Shown here piece after piece: positions 19,516 through 31,769 of a DNA stretch of 64,000 nucleotides; the stretch's first letter is position 1; the number at the start of each line of letters is the position of its first letter. Where the stretch lies: contig CM022951.1 of NCBI GenBank assembly GCA_012931725.1, positions 13,476,840 to 13,540,839 of the forward strand, in the 5' to 3' direction. Source of the stretch: Litsea cubeba (Eukaryota > Streptophyta > Magnoliopsida > Laurales > Lauraceae). Both the position numbers and the translations under genes were made by a program. The notes under the pieces are model-generated. The model searched no databases. It saw nothing but the letters and a program-made list of their open reading frames with translations, and was not told the DNA's origin.

Positions 19516-20980
19516 CTGCAAAAGAATATTAATTAAACAAAAGTATGTACAAAAGCTGGACAAAAGAGGACATTATCCAACAAATAAGGAAAAAGCAGTA
19601 CAAAGAATATGATATAACAAAGAAACCAAACAGCAGACAGTACAAAGAATATGATATAACAAAGAAACCAAACAGCAGACCAAAAAACACAGTTGCCAAA
19701 GGAACAACCAAAAGACAAGAAACCCAACCATCTATTTAGAAGATAGGAATATTTAAAGCTTCACTTCAAGAGATAAAAGCAGGAAATTCAACTTTTTTTT
19801 ATAGAAAGCATAGAAAAACCCAAAATAGATATTCGTATTTCAAAGTTTTTACATCCAATCATCCTCTTCCCTTTTCCTCCCATCCTGAAACAAGTGCTGG
19901 GGATTTGAAAAGCATGAATAATACAGAGAAGAAGCAACAGTCAACATGAGATCTTGTTGATTTCATGCATCTCTAATCTAACAACATTTACAATACAAGA
20001 TGGGGAAAAAATGGTAACCCAGATACCACTTTTTCTTCAATAGTCATCGGATTAAAGGTATTCACAATTTTACATGCAGTCATCCTCTCCTATAATTTTC
20101 CTTTCTAGAAACGAGTGCTGAGAATTAAACAAAGGGTTCTTCCATTGTTACAAAAGAATGAATAACACGAAGAAGAAATAACAAGGGGTTCACATGCAGG
20201 GAACTTCAGATAGCAACCATGTAAGAAGCGCTTTAAATTCCTCAGTGTCACTTTTCACCTTTGGAATTCTCATAATTCAAGCCTCATGAATGCTGCATTG
20301 CACTCATTTGGAAATTTTGCTCGGGGAAGTAGCATTTGCAGAACTTGCAATTGTTCCCCCACAGGGAATTGAGGGAATTGAAATTAACAGGTTCTAAAAG
20401 TCAGTAGAACATAATTTTTCTTCTTTAGATAAAATCATGGAAAGACCATTTCAAGACCAAGAATGCTAAATTGTGCTCTACAAAATCATTCACCATATGA
20501 GCAGATGCATGGAAAGCAAATGAAGTCTCCAAAGTAAAAACCCAAAACAGTAAAGATCTGCAGTAACCACTCCCTTAGTTATCAAATGCACCATCCCTAG
20601 TTATCAAACATCCATTCATTTTTCTAACAAAAAAAACATACATCCAAGTTAGCCCAAGTTAACACCAATCACCAATCTCATTTTTTGTATTAGTAATCAC
20701 TAAACTACTACACATCAAAATGCATTCTCATTCATTAGGGAACAAACCTCATTGATTCCAAAAAGCCCCAACTCAACCTGACCTTAACCTGTCCCAAGTA
20801 GTAAGTCCAAGTTATAGATTCAGTTTGCATCTAGGTGGGTGACATATTCATGTAACTGTAAAATCAGAATATGCAATGGAACTCCTACTTCTTGTTTTTT
20901 GGATATAATATTGCATCCTTAAATATATTACCCTTGTGAATGAAAAAGTAAACCCAAAGGAAGAAGGACTTTCTGCTCAC
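19516..20980. other. CACTA internal DNA without recognisable genes
   Basis: A/T-rich, intron-like sequence. It holds a perfect 42-bp direct duplication at about 19595-19678 (GTACAAAGAATATGATATAA units). No long open frame or RNA gene is seen. Confidence 0.4.
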
Positions 20981-21102
20981 CTCAACTTGTCCGAGGGACT
21001 GAAACGGCGCTTGAACGCAAAGGAAACCACATTTGATGGTACAGAGATGCTTGGTAAAGAGGAAAAGAATAAAGACCGATCACCACATTGAAGAACATGC
21101 AC
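20981..21102 (-). CDS. Candidate internal exon of a captured gene (unidentified)
   Basis: On the minus strand an acceptor (TTAACTACTGCAG) and donor (GAG|GTGAGCAG) bound a 122-base stretch. It is open in one frame, starting VHVLQCGDRSLFFSSLPS and ending FKRRFSPSDKL. Good splice sites support it; the product is not recognised. Same strand as 19432-19515. Confidence 0.35.
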
Positions 21103-21925
21103 CTGCAGTAGTTAACAGTCAAAAAGATTCAAAACTGTAATACTGCAGCAATAGACTCTTCATCTTCATTATCTGGAAGGACAAAAAATGTAAACAAGGA
21201 TTCAAAAAAAAAAAAAAAAAACACTTTACAATCAGAAATGATCCTAAAGAAGAGAAAAAGGTAACAAGCCTGGTAAAAGATGAACTCTTACAGTCAGCTC
21301 GAGAACAAAAAATATACAAACCAACACTCTCCATCGCCATCTAAAACCACAAAAATGCATTCCTATCAGATCAAACACAATTAATTTTATGCTTTCAAGA
21401 TTGATAGTTTTTTAAAATCCTTCATGAAATATGAAATCACTACAACAAACCACACAAGAATCTCCCTTGATACCAATGTCTCCTATGTTCAAAATCTGCC
21501 ATGAATAAACAAAACCCAAGTAAAATAAAAAATAAATTGATGCTTCAGATTGAAAATACTAAAAAAAAAGATCAATCCCAAAGTCATCCATGAGAGACTA
21601 AATATCACCACACCCAATTCCCATCCATATCTTCATCATTACAAGTATCTCGAGCATCCACATTAAATCATATATCAAAACCTTCACTACATCACCACAA
21701 GGAAATTAACTCAAAACAAAAGATAGATTCCAAATAAAAAAGGGCTAAAAGGATGAAAGCTTATTAAAACTTCCATGTGTATGATATCAAATAATGATAA
21801 TAAGTAGATCAACAAGTCACGCGTGATCTTCATATCCAAATCAAATCAACAACCTGAAAAACCAATAAGCCAACAGAGCTTAAAAAACATTTATCTTAAA
21901 CAGTCAAATAAAATCAATATATAAC
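21103..21925. other. CACTA internal DNA, nothing recognised
   Basis: A/T-rich with poly-A runs. CACTACAACAAACCACAC at 21438 resembles a CACTA terminus but lacks subterminal repeats and a matching TSD. Confidence 0.4.
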
Positions 21926-22429
21926 TGTAAGATCCCGACCCCAATCCTTTTGTTTAGCATTGTTTTAATCGTGGTTTAACTTTTTAAGCGAGATTTGATT
22001 TAGTTTGACCGCGTATTTGAGTTTGACCGGATTTTTTTTCCCTTGCCTTGGAGATTTTGAAGACCGTTGACTTTAGTTTGACCCGGTCCTTAGGATCTGT
22101 ATTTTTATGGGAAATTACTTCGGATTTCTAAAAATTCTGGGTTTGGTGTATTTCGACTTATTTTATGAAGTTTAACAACTTTCATGTTTTGACCACCTTG
22201 ATTTGAAACTCAGAAACCACGTTTTTCGAGGAAAAAGGGGCAAAAATGACATTTTCACTAAATTTGTCCATGAATTTCGAAAATTTCAGAAATTGGGGAA
22301 AATATACTTTTTGGAAAGTAGATATTTCGCCGATCGTTTTTGTCTTCTTCGTCGTTTTCATTCGGGACCCGCAAACCTTAGTTTCAGCTTTAGTAAGCTT
22401 GGGGCCCATGGGGCCCAGCCCATTTTCTC

Positions 22430-22436
22430 TATAAAA
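22430..22436 (+). promoter_or_regulatory. LTR TATA box
   Basis: TATAAAA in CTCTATAAAACCC, repeated in the 3' LTR near 28316. It marks the probable start of the R region about 510 bases into the LTR. Confidence 0.65.
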
Positions 22437-23320
22437 CCCATGGACCTCTCTTGTCTCCCCCATTCTTTCTCTCATTTCCTGCAACAAAGAGGGATTAGGG
22501 TTTCTCCCAGCCCCCTTTCTCTCTCCTCATGTATCCCTCCTCCCTTGATGCTAAATGGAGATTTGAGCTCCCCTTCTTCTTCCCCATCTCTCAAGCTTCC
22601 CCTAGATGCCATTTTTGAGATGATTGAGCTAGAGAAGACCCCTCATCCAAGCCTCTCTTCTTTGTTAGGACTTCTCAAGGTTAGCAATGGTTTTCATTTC
22701 TTTAAATCTTTGTTTTCCTTCTCATTTGGAGTGTTTTAATCCCACATGCAATGGGTTTTCATGAAGGTTTACAATGGATTGGATTTTTAGGGTTTTCCAT
22801 GAGCTATTTGGGGGTTTTATGATTTTGGGAGCTTGAGGCCATTAGAGGACTTTCATAGAGTGTCTTCATCTTCTCTTGACTCAAGGCAAGTGGATTTTCA
22901 ATTAATATGATGTTGTCATGTTTTTGTTGGGTTTCATGATTTTCCTCATGTTGTTCTAATCCTTTATTAATCATGGATTTACTTTGATTGAATGAACCCT
23001 TGTTACATTGATTTCAATTTATGTTATTGCTTTACAATGCATGGGAAGTTTGTTTTCACTTTGATCATTTGGAAAGTTAGTTTTATGTTAAGTGTTTGGG
23101 TTCAAAGCCATGGAAGAAGACCTTGATTTCAAAGTAGGGTGTTTGGATTAATTGATTTGATTGTGGTGGGTGGTTTGATGAGTTTGGAAGGTCAAGGAAG
23201 GGCCCAACAACTTATGGAAATTAGTATGAAAGAAAGGAATCAAAATAATCAAAGAAGAATCAGAAAAAAATGCAAAGAAATGGAAGATATGCAGACTCGG
23301 GCTGGACTGGGCAGGCCCAG

Positions 23321-23490
23321 TCCGCTCGAGCGACCCAGTGGGTCGCTCGAGCGGACCAGGCACTGTCTGGGTCCGCTCGAGCGACCCACTGGGTCGCTCG
23401 AGCGACCCAGCTTCTGTCTGGGTCCGCTCGAGCGGGCCTGGGTCCGCTCGAGCGGGCCTGGGTCCGCTCGAGCGAGCCCAGCTCGGTCTG
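23321..23490. repeat. Array of CGCTCGAGCG palindromes
   Basis: Seven copies of the 10-base palindrome CGCTCGAGCG, each in a GTC(C)-CGCTCGAGCG-(A/G)CC context. The first pair forms a hairpin with 15-base arms around a three-base centre. The 3' LTR copy (about 29208-29357) has six, having lost or not gained one 20-bp unit. Confidence 0.85.
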
Positions 23491-23559
23491 GGCTCGGGTC
23501 TGGGCCTGTTTTGGGGGATTTTGTGGGCCAGTTTGTGGGGCTTCCTTGGGCTTTCTACA

Positions 23560-23985
23560 AGTCAGTTTTTGGGCCTGTTCAAGTCAGTTTTGGGCTGTTT
23601 AAAAATCTGTTTGTGGGCTTGATTCAAGTCAGTTTTGGGCTGTTTAAAAATCTGTTTGTGGGCTTGATTCAAATCAGTTTGGGCTGTTTAAAAATCTGTT
23701 TGTGGGCTTGATTAAAAATCAGTTTTTGGGCTGTTTAAAAATCAGTTTGTGGGCCTGATTCAAATCAGTTTTGGGTCGTTTTTAAGATCAGTTGTGGACT
23801 GTTTTAAAACTTGTTTTGTGGGCAATTCAAGTTCAGTTTTGGGTGGTTTTAAACATATGTTTTGTGGGCCAATCAATGTTTAACTTTGGGCTGTTTTTGA
23901 AATGTGTTTTGTGGGCCAATCAATGTTTAACTTTGGGCTGTTTTTGAAATGTGTTTTGCGGGCCAATCAAGCTTAGTGCTTGGGA
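23560..23985 (+). repeat. Degenerate tandem repeats of about 43-47 bp in the LTR
   Basis: Units built on GGGCTGTTTAAAAATCTGTT start near 23592, 23638, 23681 and 23728. A related 47-bp unit with GGGCCAATCAATGTTTAAC starts at 23866, 23913 and 23960. All are mirrored in the 3' LTR. Confidence 0.75.
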
Positions 23986-25899
23986 CGGTTTTAATAATGG
24001 TTTAGGCCTTGTTTAAAGGGGCTATTTTGGGCTAAATGAGTAGGTTATTTGGACTCGGTCTAAGGCCAACTATAGGCCTGTTTTAAAGAGTTTGGGATTT
24101 TCTTGTGATACTTGGAAAGTTTGTGAAATGGGAATGGGACCAATGAGAGAATGAAAGTATGTAAAATTATCCGGGAATCGTCTGAGTCTCGATGCGCACT
24201 TTATCATTTAAATATCATGGATTTTCATTGGCATCAAACGCGCTCTTTACTAATCAATGTTTAAATGATAGTTGTGCATTGAGATGGTTCCTTGGTAAGT
24301 CATTAAGTCATCCTACATAATTCCATTCCATTTCAAGTCAGATTATGTATTTGTATTTGTATTTTGTATTTGCATTCTTTGGTGAACTAATTCAAATAGC
24401 ATCGATGATTTGTTATAAAATCATGTGGCTTTCCACGTTCGAAAGGATTGACCGTATGATTTTATACAAATCACCTTGATGCGTATTTGAACGGTTTACC
24501 CGAGTTATTCGTATGTTTTCTCCGATTCGATTTGAAAAGAGATTTGGAGTATGTTTGTCACATTCGGGATTTCTTCGATGAGACCATTATTTGTTAAGAT
24601 TAGTATTTTGAAAACAAACCCCGAGGCAAGACGGGGCCAGAGCTATGCGGTGCGAGCCCCTGAGCCAAAGGGATTAGTATTATGTTAGATTTGTATCTGT
24701 TTGAGTTTGAAAACTAAAGGCACCACTAGGCTTAGGTCACCTTGTCGGGCTGATCACCCGGCTTGGGATCTTTACTTTGTTCGCCAGCTGCAGCTTGGAT
24801 TCTGTTTGTACCGACCATGGCAACGGTAATTATCTGCCGGTCCCATTTGTATGGCTACGGTTCTGATACCTTTGATCTGCCGGTCCCATTTGTATGGCTA
24901 CGGTTCCGATCCTTTGTTTAGTACCACGTTTAGTGGCTACGCTTTGTTTGCTCTTATTACTTCGGTGATAGGAGGATTTAGCTATTTGTGGTCGCCTAGG
25001 TTTTATTTGCATATTACTTTAGTTTATGATTCTTGTCGGTTATGCTTTTTATGCTTTGATTTGTTTAATGTTTACGACATCGACCTTTATCGTATTGTTT
25101 CTACTCTTCAGTTTTTAAATGTATTTCTAATTATTAAATGCCTTACTTAGGTGGTTATCTTTTCGAGACATTTATGCTTTAGAGATTGCTCGTTTATTCG
25201 TCTTGATATTTATGTTTGGACTTTCGATTGATTTAGCATGTTTTATCGTCTTTATTGTTTAGACTGTTTATCCGGTTTTACGATGATCTCGTCTGGTCTT
25301 ATGTATGTTCCTTTTATTCATATTATTTGTTAATTTGCTTGCCAGACCGTCGTGTCTAACCCTCTTTGTTTGGTGCCAGTTCCTTCTCTTTTCTGTTTGT
25401 AGGTGTTTGATCAGAGGAGGCGGTGGGACCGCCGGTCTGACGTGAGAGGCTGCCCGTTGATATCATCTAGATGTCAAGTTTGGCACCAGAGTTCGTATAT
25501 CAAATGTTAGGGTAGTATTTCTGTTTAGTGGATATTGTTGTATGGCTTTATCAGCCTTTTTCTTTTGGGTTTGTAATTAAGACACTTGTTAATTGTAATT
25601 CGAATATGGGAAATAATAGATTTGTTACTACCAGCTCAGTGTGTTGTGATTTATGATTTATGCCAGTCTGTTTATGATGGCTTTATGACATTGGTTGCGT
25701 ACGACACGGAACCCGATGGCCACGGATTCCGAGTCGTAACACCTTGGTTAGCTTCCGCGAAAAATACACTCTGATTATGTTGGGATGTGATTATCCTCAT
25801 TCACGCGGATCTTGGGAACTATACAAAAAGTTTCAAATTATTCCAAAATTTCGCACCCCGAGATCGGTTCGCTGCAGGTCCCGGTTTCGGGGCATGACA

Positions 25900-25913
25900 G
25901 GTTTGGTATCAGA
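25900..25913 (+). promoter_or_regulatory. Primer binding site (initiator tRNA-Met type)
   Basis: GGTTTGGTATCAGAGC starts right after the LTR end. TGGTATCAGAGC is complementary to the 3' end of plant initiator tRNA-Met. Confidence 0.88.
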
Positions 25914-25916
25914 GCT

Positions 25917-27796
25917 GGTTAGTTTCTAGGAAATAAAATACACTAGAGACATTAAGACGTGTGGTGAGGATTCGTTAGATTGTGTCGATTTGTTTTCTCG
26001 TGTCTTTGTTTCGTTGGATTTGAGTCGGCTTTTCTTTCAGTTCGGGAGATTTTGCTTGTCTTTTCTTTTAGTTCTGTTGTTAGGAGATTTGGACGGCCAA
26101 ATTTCCTCCTTAGTAGTGGAGAATTTAAAATCTCCATACTCTTGTTCAGTGTCTTTTATCTTTGCTTGTGTCGGAGACTGAGAACCTCTTGGATTTAGTG
26201 TGTTGTTTTCGGAGAACATCAGCAGACCTTCAACCTTCAGCGTCTTCATTGTGGTTAGTAAGAGAAGACATGTGCAGTTGCCAGTCAGAGTAGGACTTGA
26301 GCAGTATTTGAAGATCCCCTCTCAGCTAATCGAAGATCGTCATGCAATGCACCAAGGTAAGTGAATGTGGATTTTGGGCGAACTCAGACTATCTTTCCGA
26401 GATGAAGGACTGCAAAAGGATGGTTTTGGTTGAGAATTTTGGTGACTTGTAGCGTAGCCGGTGTAGTTGATTCAGCAAGGGAGTACCTCGGTGGTTTGGA
26501 TGTTCATTTCTTATTTAAAATGATTTTTCTTGATGTTTTCATCTTTGATATGTTTTCATTAATATCTATGATTTATCCTTGTAGTGTTTAAAAATGGATT
26601 TATGTTTCTTCTTTAAAGCTTACCTTGAAATAAACTATGTTATATACTCTTTTCATGAGTCACATGATCTTGTTTTCAAGGTTGGTCTTTAAAAGCATGT
26701 AACTCAAAATTGTGTTTCTTTCTCAAAGAGTAGTGTGAGATTTCTATTTCATTGAGTTGTTTTCTTTGACTATGTAAAATGAAATTTCTTAAAGGTTTTT
26801 GTGTTTAGATTTTTTGTAGATTTCCTACATTTGTATTAACGCTCAACTTTATTTAGATTTTCGCAAGATTTTTTATAAACAAATGAGCTAGTTTTCAATA
26901 AGATTTAGTGTTTAATTAACACTCAGATTTCAACCAAGTTTAATGTATAGTCATACTATATGAATTTGATTTATTTTTGAAAATCCTAATTTGAAACTGT
27001 TGAGTATTTCAATGATTTGTTGGGTTGTGAAAATATGAATTTCAAATGAATAATGTTGTTTCATGTTCAAAACTTTGGAAAACCTCATTTATTAAGTTTT
27101 ATTTGATAATTTGGAAGTTCAGCTTCTACTGTGTTTTAAAATGATCAAAATTTAACTAAGTAATAGTTTTAGTCCCTATGTTTAGGATTTTACGAGTTGT
27201 TCTGCATCGAATGGATGAGTTGTAGTAACCTTTGGTTGGAGTTCGGAGGTGTATGAAGTGAAGGGATGATGAATGTCCGGATATGTATTAGTCCAGTTGA
27301 GGACAAAGTTGGGTCTACGAGAGGATCAACATCATTCAAGACAGGGATTGAAAGTTTCAGATGTCGATGGTAGAAGACTTGAAGAATGAGATCCGAAGAG
27401 GCAAGCATCAGGAGCACCGTGTATAGTTTTATAGGGCTTAAGGCACAGATTCCCGAAGTGATAGAAAGAGGCAGAAATTGTAGTTTCTTGGACTGACAGT
27501 GAATGATGAGACAAGTAAAGGAAATGATTTAGTGCTGGAACGACAGGTGACACCAAGGATGATTGGATGAATTGTTGGACACCAGTTTGGCCAGAGGAGT
27601 TTGTTTTCGAACAGATATGTGGATTAGTGTGAAGCCTTCAACCGAGTCAGAGTGTGGTTGACCGTGCATCTCAACGTCAGGTTTGGTCAGAGGTTGTCTC
27701 AGTCACCAAGGTCTAGCATAGGTTGTCAGTGTTTTCGTTTGTCTTTCGGGTTTTTAGTTTTGATTTGGTTTAAGCCATTTGGAGGACCAAATGGAT
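25917..27796. other. Interior of the non-autonomous element, no protein domains
   Basis: About 1.9 kb without gag or pol motifs in any frame. Only the last 40 bases before the PPT resemble the end of Tekay pol. Short open frames on both strands carry no recognisable domain. Confidence 0.6.
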
Positions 27797-27812
27797 TCTA
27801 AGGGGGGGAGGA
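27797..27812 (+). promoter_or_regulatory. Polypurine tract
   Basis: CTAAGGGGGGGAGGATG immediately precedes the 3' LTR start TGTAAGATCC. Confidence 0.85.
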
Positions 27813-30800
27813 TGTAAGATCCCGACCCCAATCCTTTTGTTTAGCATTGTTTTAATCGTGGTTTAACTTTTTAAGCGAGATTTGATTTAGTTTGACCGCG
27901 TATTTGAGTTTGACCGGATTTTTTTTCCTTGCCTTGGAGATTTTGAAGACCGTTGACTTTAGTTTGACCCGGTCCTTAGGATCTGTATTTTTATGGGAAA
28001 TTACTTCGGATTTCTAAAAATTCTGGATTTGGTGTATTTCGACTTATTTTATGAAGTTTAACAACTTTCATGTTTTGACCACCTTGATTTGAAACTCAGA
28101 AATCACGTTTTTCGAGGAAAAAGGGGCAAAAATGACATTTTCACTAAATCTGTCCATGAATTTCGAAAATTTCAGAAATTGGGGAAAATACACTTTTTGG
28201 AAAGTAGAAATTTCGACGATCGTTTTTCTCTTCTTCGTCGTTTTCATTCGGGACCCGCAAACCTTAGTTTCAGCTTTAGTAAGCTTGGGGCCCATGGGGC
28301 CCAGCCCATTTTCTCTATAAAACCCATGGACCTCTCTTGTCTCCCCCATTCTTTCTCTCATTTCCTGCAACAAAGAGGGATTAGGGTTTCTCCCAGCCCC
28401 CTTTCTCTCTCCTCATGTATCCCTCCTCCCTTGATGCTAAATGGAGATTTGAGCTCCCCTTCTTCTTCCCCATCTCTCAAGCTTCCCCTAGATGCCATTT
28501 TTGAGATGATTGAGCTAGAGAAGACCCCTCATCCAAGCCTCTCTTCTTTGTTAGGACTTCTCAAGGTTAGCAATGGTTTTCATTTCTTTAAATCTTTGTT
28601 TTCCTCCTCATTTGGAGTGTTTTAATCCCACATGCAATGGGTTTTCATGAAGGTTTACAATGGATTGGATTTTTAGGGTTTTCCATGAGCTATTTGGGGG
28701 TTTTATGATTTTGGGAGCTTGAGGCCATTAGAGGACTTTCATAGAGTGTCTTCATCTTCTCTTGACTCAAGGCAAGTGGATTTTCAATTAATATGATGTT
28801 GTCATGTTTTTGTTGGGTTTCATGATTTTTCCTCATGTTGTTCTAATCCTTTATTAATCATGGATTTACTTTGATTGAATGAACCCTTGTTACATTGATT
28901 TCAATTTATGTTATTGCTTTACAATGCATGGGAAGTTTGTTTTCACTTTGATCATTTGGAAAGTTAGTTTTATGTTAAGTGTTTGGGTTCAAAGCCATGG
29001 AAGAAGACCTTGATTTCAAAGTAGGGTGTTTGGATTAATTGATTTGATTGTGGTGGGTGGTTTGATGAGTTTGGAAGGTCAAGGAAGGGCCCAACAACTT
29101 ATGGAAATTAGTATGAAAGAAAGGAATCAAAATAATCAAAGAAGAATCAGAAAAAAATGCAAAGAAATGGAAGATATGCAGACTCGGGCTGGACTGGGCA
29201 GGCCCAGTCCGCTCGAGCGACCCAGTGGGTCGCTCGAGCGGACCAGGCACTGTCTGGGTCCGCTCGAGCGACCCACTGGGTCGCTCGAGCGACCCAGCTT
29301 CTGTCTGGGTCCGCTCGAGCGGGCCTGGGTCCGCTCGAGCGAGCCCAGCTCGGTCTGGGCTCGGGTCTGGGCCTGTTTTGGGGGATTTTGTGGGCCAGTT
29401 TGTGGGGCTTCCTTGGGCTTTCTACAAGTCAGTTTTTGGGCCTGTTCAAGTCAGTTTTGGGCTGTTTAAAAATCTGTTTGTGGGCTTGATTCAAGTCAGT
29501 TTTGGGCTGTTTAAAAATCTGTTTGTGGGCTTGATTCAAATCAGTTTGGGCTGTTTAAAAATCTGTTTGTGGGCTTGATTAAAATCAGTTTTTGGGCTGT
29601 TTAAAAATCAGTTTGTGGGCCTGATTCAAATCAGTTTTGGGTCGTTTTTAAGATCAGTTGTGGACTGTTTTAAAACTTGTTTTGTGGGCAATTCAAGTTC
29701 AGTTTTGGGTGGTTTTAAACATATGTTTTGTGGGCCAATCAATGTTTAACTTTGGGCTGTTTTTGAAATGTGTTTTGTGGGCCAATCAATGTTTAACTTT
29801 GGGCTGTTTTTGAAATGTGTTTTGCGGGCCAATCAAGCTTAGTGCTTGGGACTGTTTTAATAATGGTTTAGGCCTTGTTTAAAGGGGCTATTTTGGGCTA
29901 AATGAGTAGGTTATTTGGACTCGGTCTAAGGCCAACTATAGGCCTGTTTTAAAGAGTTTGGATTTTCTTGTGATACTTGGAAAGTTTGTGAAATGGGAAT
30001 GGGACCAATGAGAGAATGAAAGTATGTAAAATTATCCGGGAATCGTCTGAGTCTCGATGCGCACTTTATCATTTAAATATCATGGATTTTCATTGGCATC
30101 AAACGCGCTCTTTACTAATCAATGTTTAAATGATAGTTGTGCATTGAGATGGTTCCTTGGTAAGTCATTAAGTCATCCTACATAATTCCATTCCATTTCA
30201 AGTCAGATTATGTATTTGTATTTGTATTTTGTATTTGCATTCTTTGGTGAACTAATTCAAATAGCATCGATGATTTGTTATAAAATCATGTGGCTTTCCA
30301 CGTTCGAAAGGATTGACCGTATGATTTTATACAAATCACCTTGATGCGTATTTGAACGGTTTACCCGAGTTATTCGTATGTTTTCTCCGATTCGATTTGA
30401 AAAGAGATTTGGAGTATGTTTGTCACATTCGGGATTTCTTCGATGAGACCATTATTTGTTAAGATTAGTATTTTGAAAACAAACCCCGAGGCAAGACGGG
30501 GCCAGAGCTATGCGGTGCGAGCCCCTGAGCCAAAGGGATTAGTATTATGTTAGATTTGTATCTGTTTGAGTTTGAAAACTAAAGGCACCACTAGGCTTAG
30601 GTCACCTTGTCGGGCTGATCACCCGGCTTGGGATCTTTACTTTGTTCGCCAGCTGCAGCTTGGATTCTGTTTGTACCGACCATGGCAACGGTAATTATCT
30701 GCCGGTCCCATTTGTATGGCTACGGTTCTGATACCTTTGATCTGCCGGTCCCATTTGTATGGCTACGGTTCCGATCCTTTGTTTAGTACCACGTTTAGTG

Positions 30801-31764
30801 GCTACGCTTTGTTTGCTCTTATTACTTCGGTGATAGGAGGATTTAGCTATTTGTGGTCGCCTAGGTTTTATTTGCATATTACTTTAGTTTATGATTCTTG
30901 TCGGTTATGCTTTTTATGCTTTGATTTGTTTAATGTTTACGACATCGACCTTTATCGTATTGTTTCTACTCTTCAGTTTTTAAATGTATTTCTAATTATT
31001 AAATGCCTTACTTAGGTGGTTATCTTTTCGAGACATTTATGCTTTAGAGATTGCTCGTTTATTCGTCTTGATATTTATGTTTGGACTTTCGATTGATTTA
31101 GCATGTTTTATCGTCTTTATTGTTTAGACTGTTTATCCGGTTTTACGATGATCTCGTCTGGTCTTATGTATGTTCCTTTTATTCATATTATTTGTTAATT
31201 TGCTTGCCAAACCGTCGTGTCTGACCCTCTTTGTTTGGTGCCAGTTCCTTCTCTTTTCTGTTTGTAGGTGTTTGATCAGAGGAGGCGGTGGGACCGCCGG
31301 TCTGACGTGAGAGGCTGCCCGTTGATATCATCTAGATGTCAAGTTTGGCACCAGAGTTCGTATATCAAATGTTAGGGTAGTATTTCTGTTTAGTGGATAT
31401 TGTTGTATGGCTTTATCAGCCTTTTTCTTTTGGGTTTGTAATTAAGACACTTGTTAATTGTAATTCGAATATGGGAAATAATAGATTTGTTACTACCAGC
31501 TCAGTGTGTTGTGATTTATGATTTATGCCAGTCTGTTTATGATGGCTTTATGACATTGGTTGCGTACGACACGGAACCCGATGGCCACGGATTCCGAGTC
31601 GTAACACCTTGGTTAGCTTCCGCGAAAAATACACTCTGATTATGTTGGGATGTGATTATCCTCATTCACGCGGATCTTGGGAACTATACAAAAAGTTTCA
31701 AATTATTCCAAAATTTCGCACCCCGAGATCGGTTCGCTGCAGGTCCCGGTTTCGGGGCGTGACA
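27813..31764 (+). repeat. 3' LTR of the non-autonomous Tekay-related element
   Basis: Nearly identical to 21926-25899. The main difference is one missing 20-bp palindrome unit. It ends GGGGCGTGACA and is followed by the TSD ATAAC. Confidence 0.92.
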
Positions 31765-31769
31765 ATAAC

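Larger units (their letters stand above)
22886..25402 (+). other. Putative GC-AG intron within the LTR
   Basis: Donor-like CTCAAG|GCAAGTGGAT (intron from 22886) and acceptor-like TTTTCTGTTTGTAG|G (intron ends 25402). The donor block CAAGGCAAGTGGAT is identical in the Tekay LTR (minus strand, 36490). The acceptor is preceded in both families by TGCCAGACCGTCGTGTCT. The same pair recurs in the 3' LTR at 28772 and 31267. No spliced transcript can be verified here. Confidence 0.4.
21926..25899 (+). repeat. 5' LTR of the non-autonomous Tekay-related element
   Basis: Contains a TATA box at 22430, a leader with a donor-like site at 22886, a palindrome array at 23321-23490, repeats of about 46 bp at 23560-23980, and an acceptor-like site at 25402. 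Open frames such as 22203-22739 recur in the other LTR and cross the promoter, so they are not supported as genes. Confidence 0.92.
21926..31764 (+). mobile_element. Non-autonomous Tekay-related LTR element (large LTRs, no gag-pol)
   Basis: LTRs 21926-25899 (3,974 bp) and 27813-31764 (3,952 bp), TGTAAGATCCCGACCC...GTGACA. The TSD ATAAC lies at 21921-21925 and 31765-31769. PBS TTGGTATCAGAGC (initiator-Met type) directly follows the 5' LTR; PPT AAGGGGGGGAGGATG directly precedes the 3' LTR. The 1.9-kb interior has no gag, protease, RT or integrase. It keeps GAGGACCAAATGGATTCTAAG just before the PPT, matching the last codons of the Tekay pol at 37462, so it derives from a Tekay relative. The LTRs differ at about a dozen sites plus one 20-bp repeat unit, so it is recent. 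Confidence 0.93.

Noticed and set aside
22203..22739. 178-codon open frame in the LTR, repeated at 28089-28625
   Set aside because: It spans the LTR TATA box and exists only because the two LTRs are copies. The part after the TATA could be a leader frame, but no homology supports a protein.
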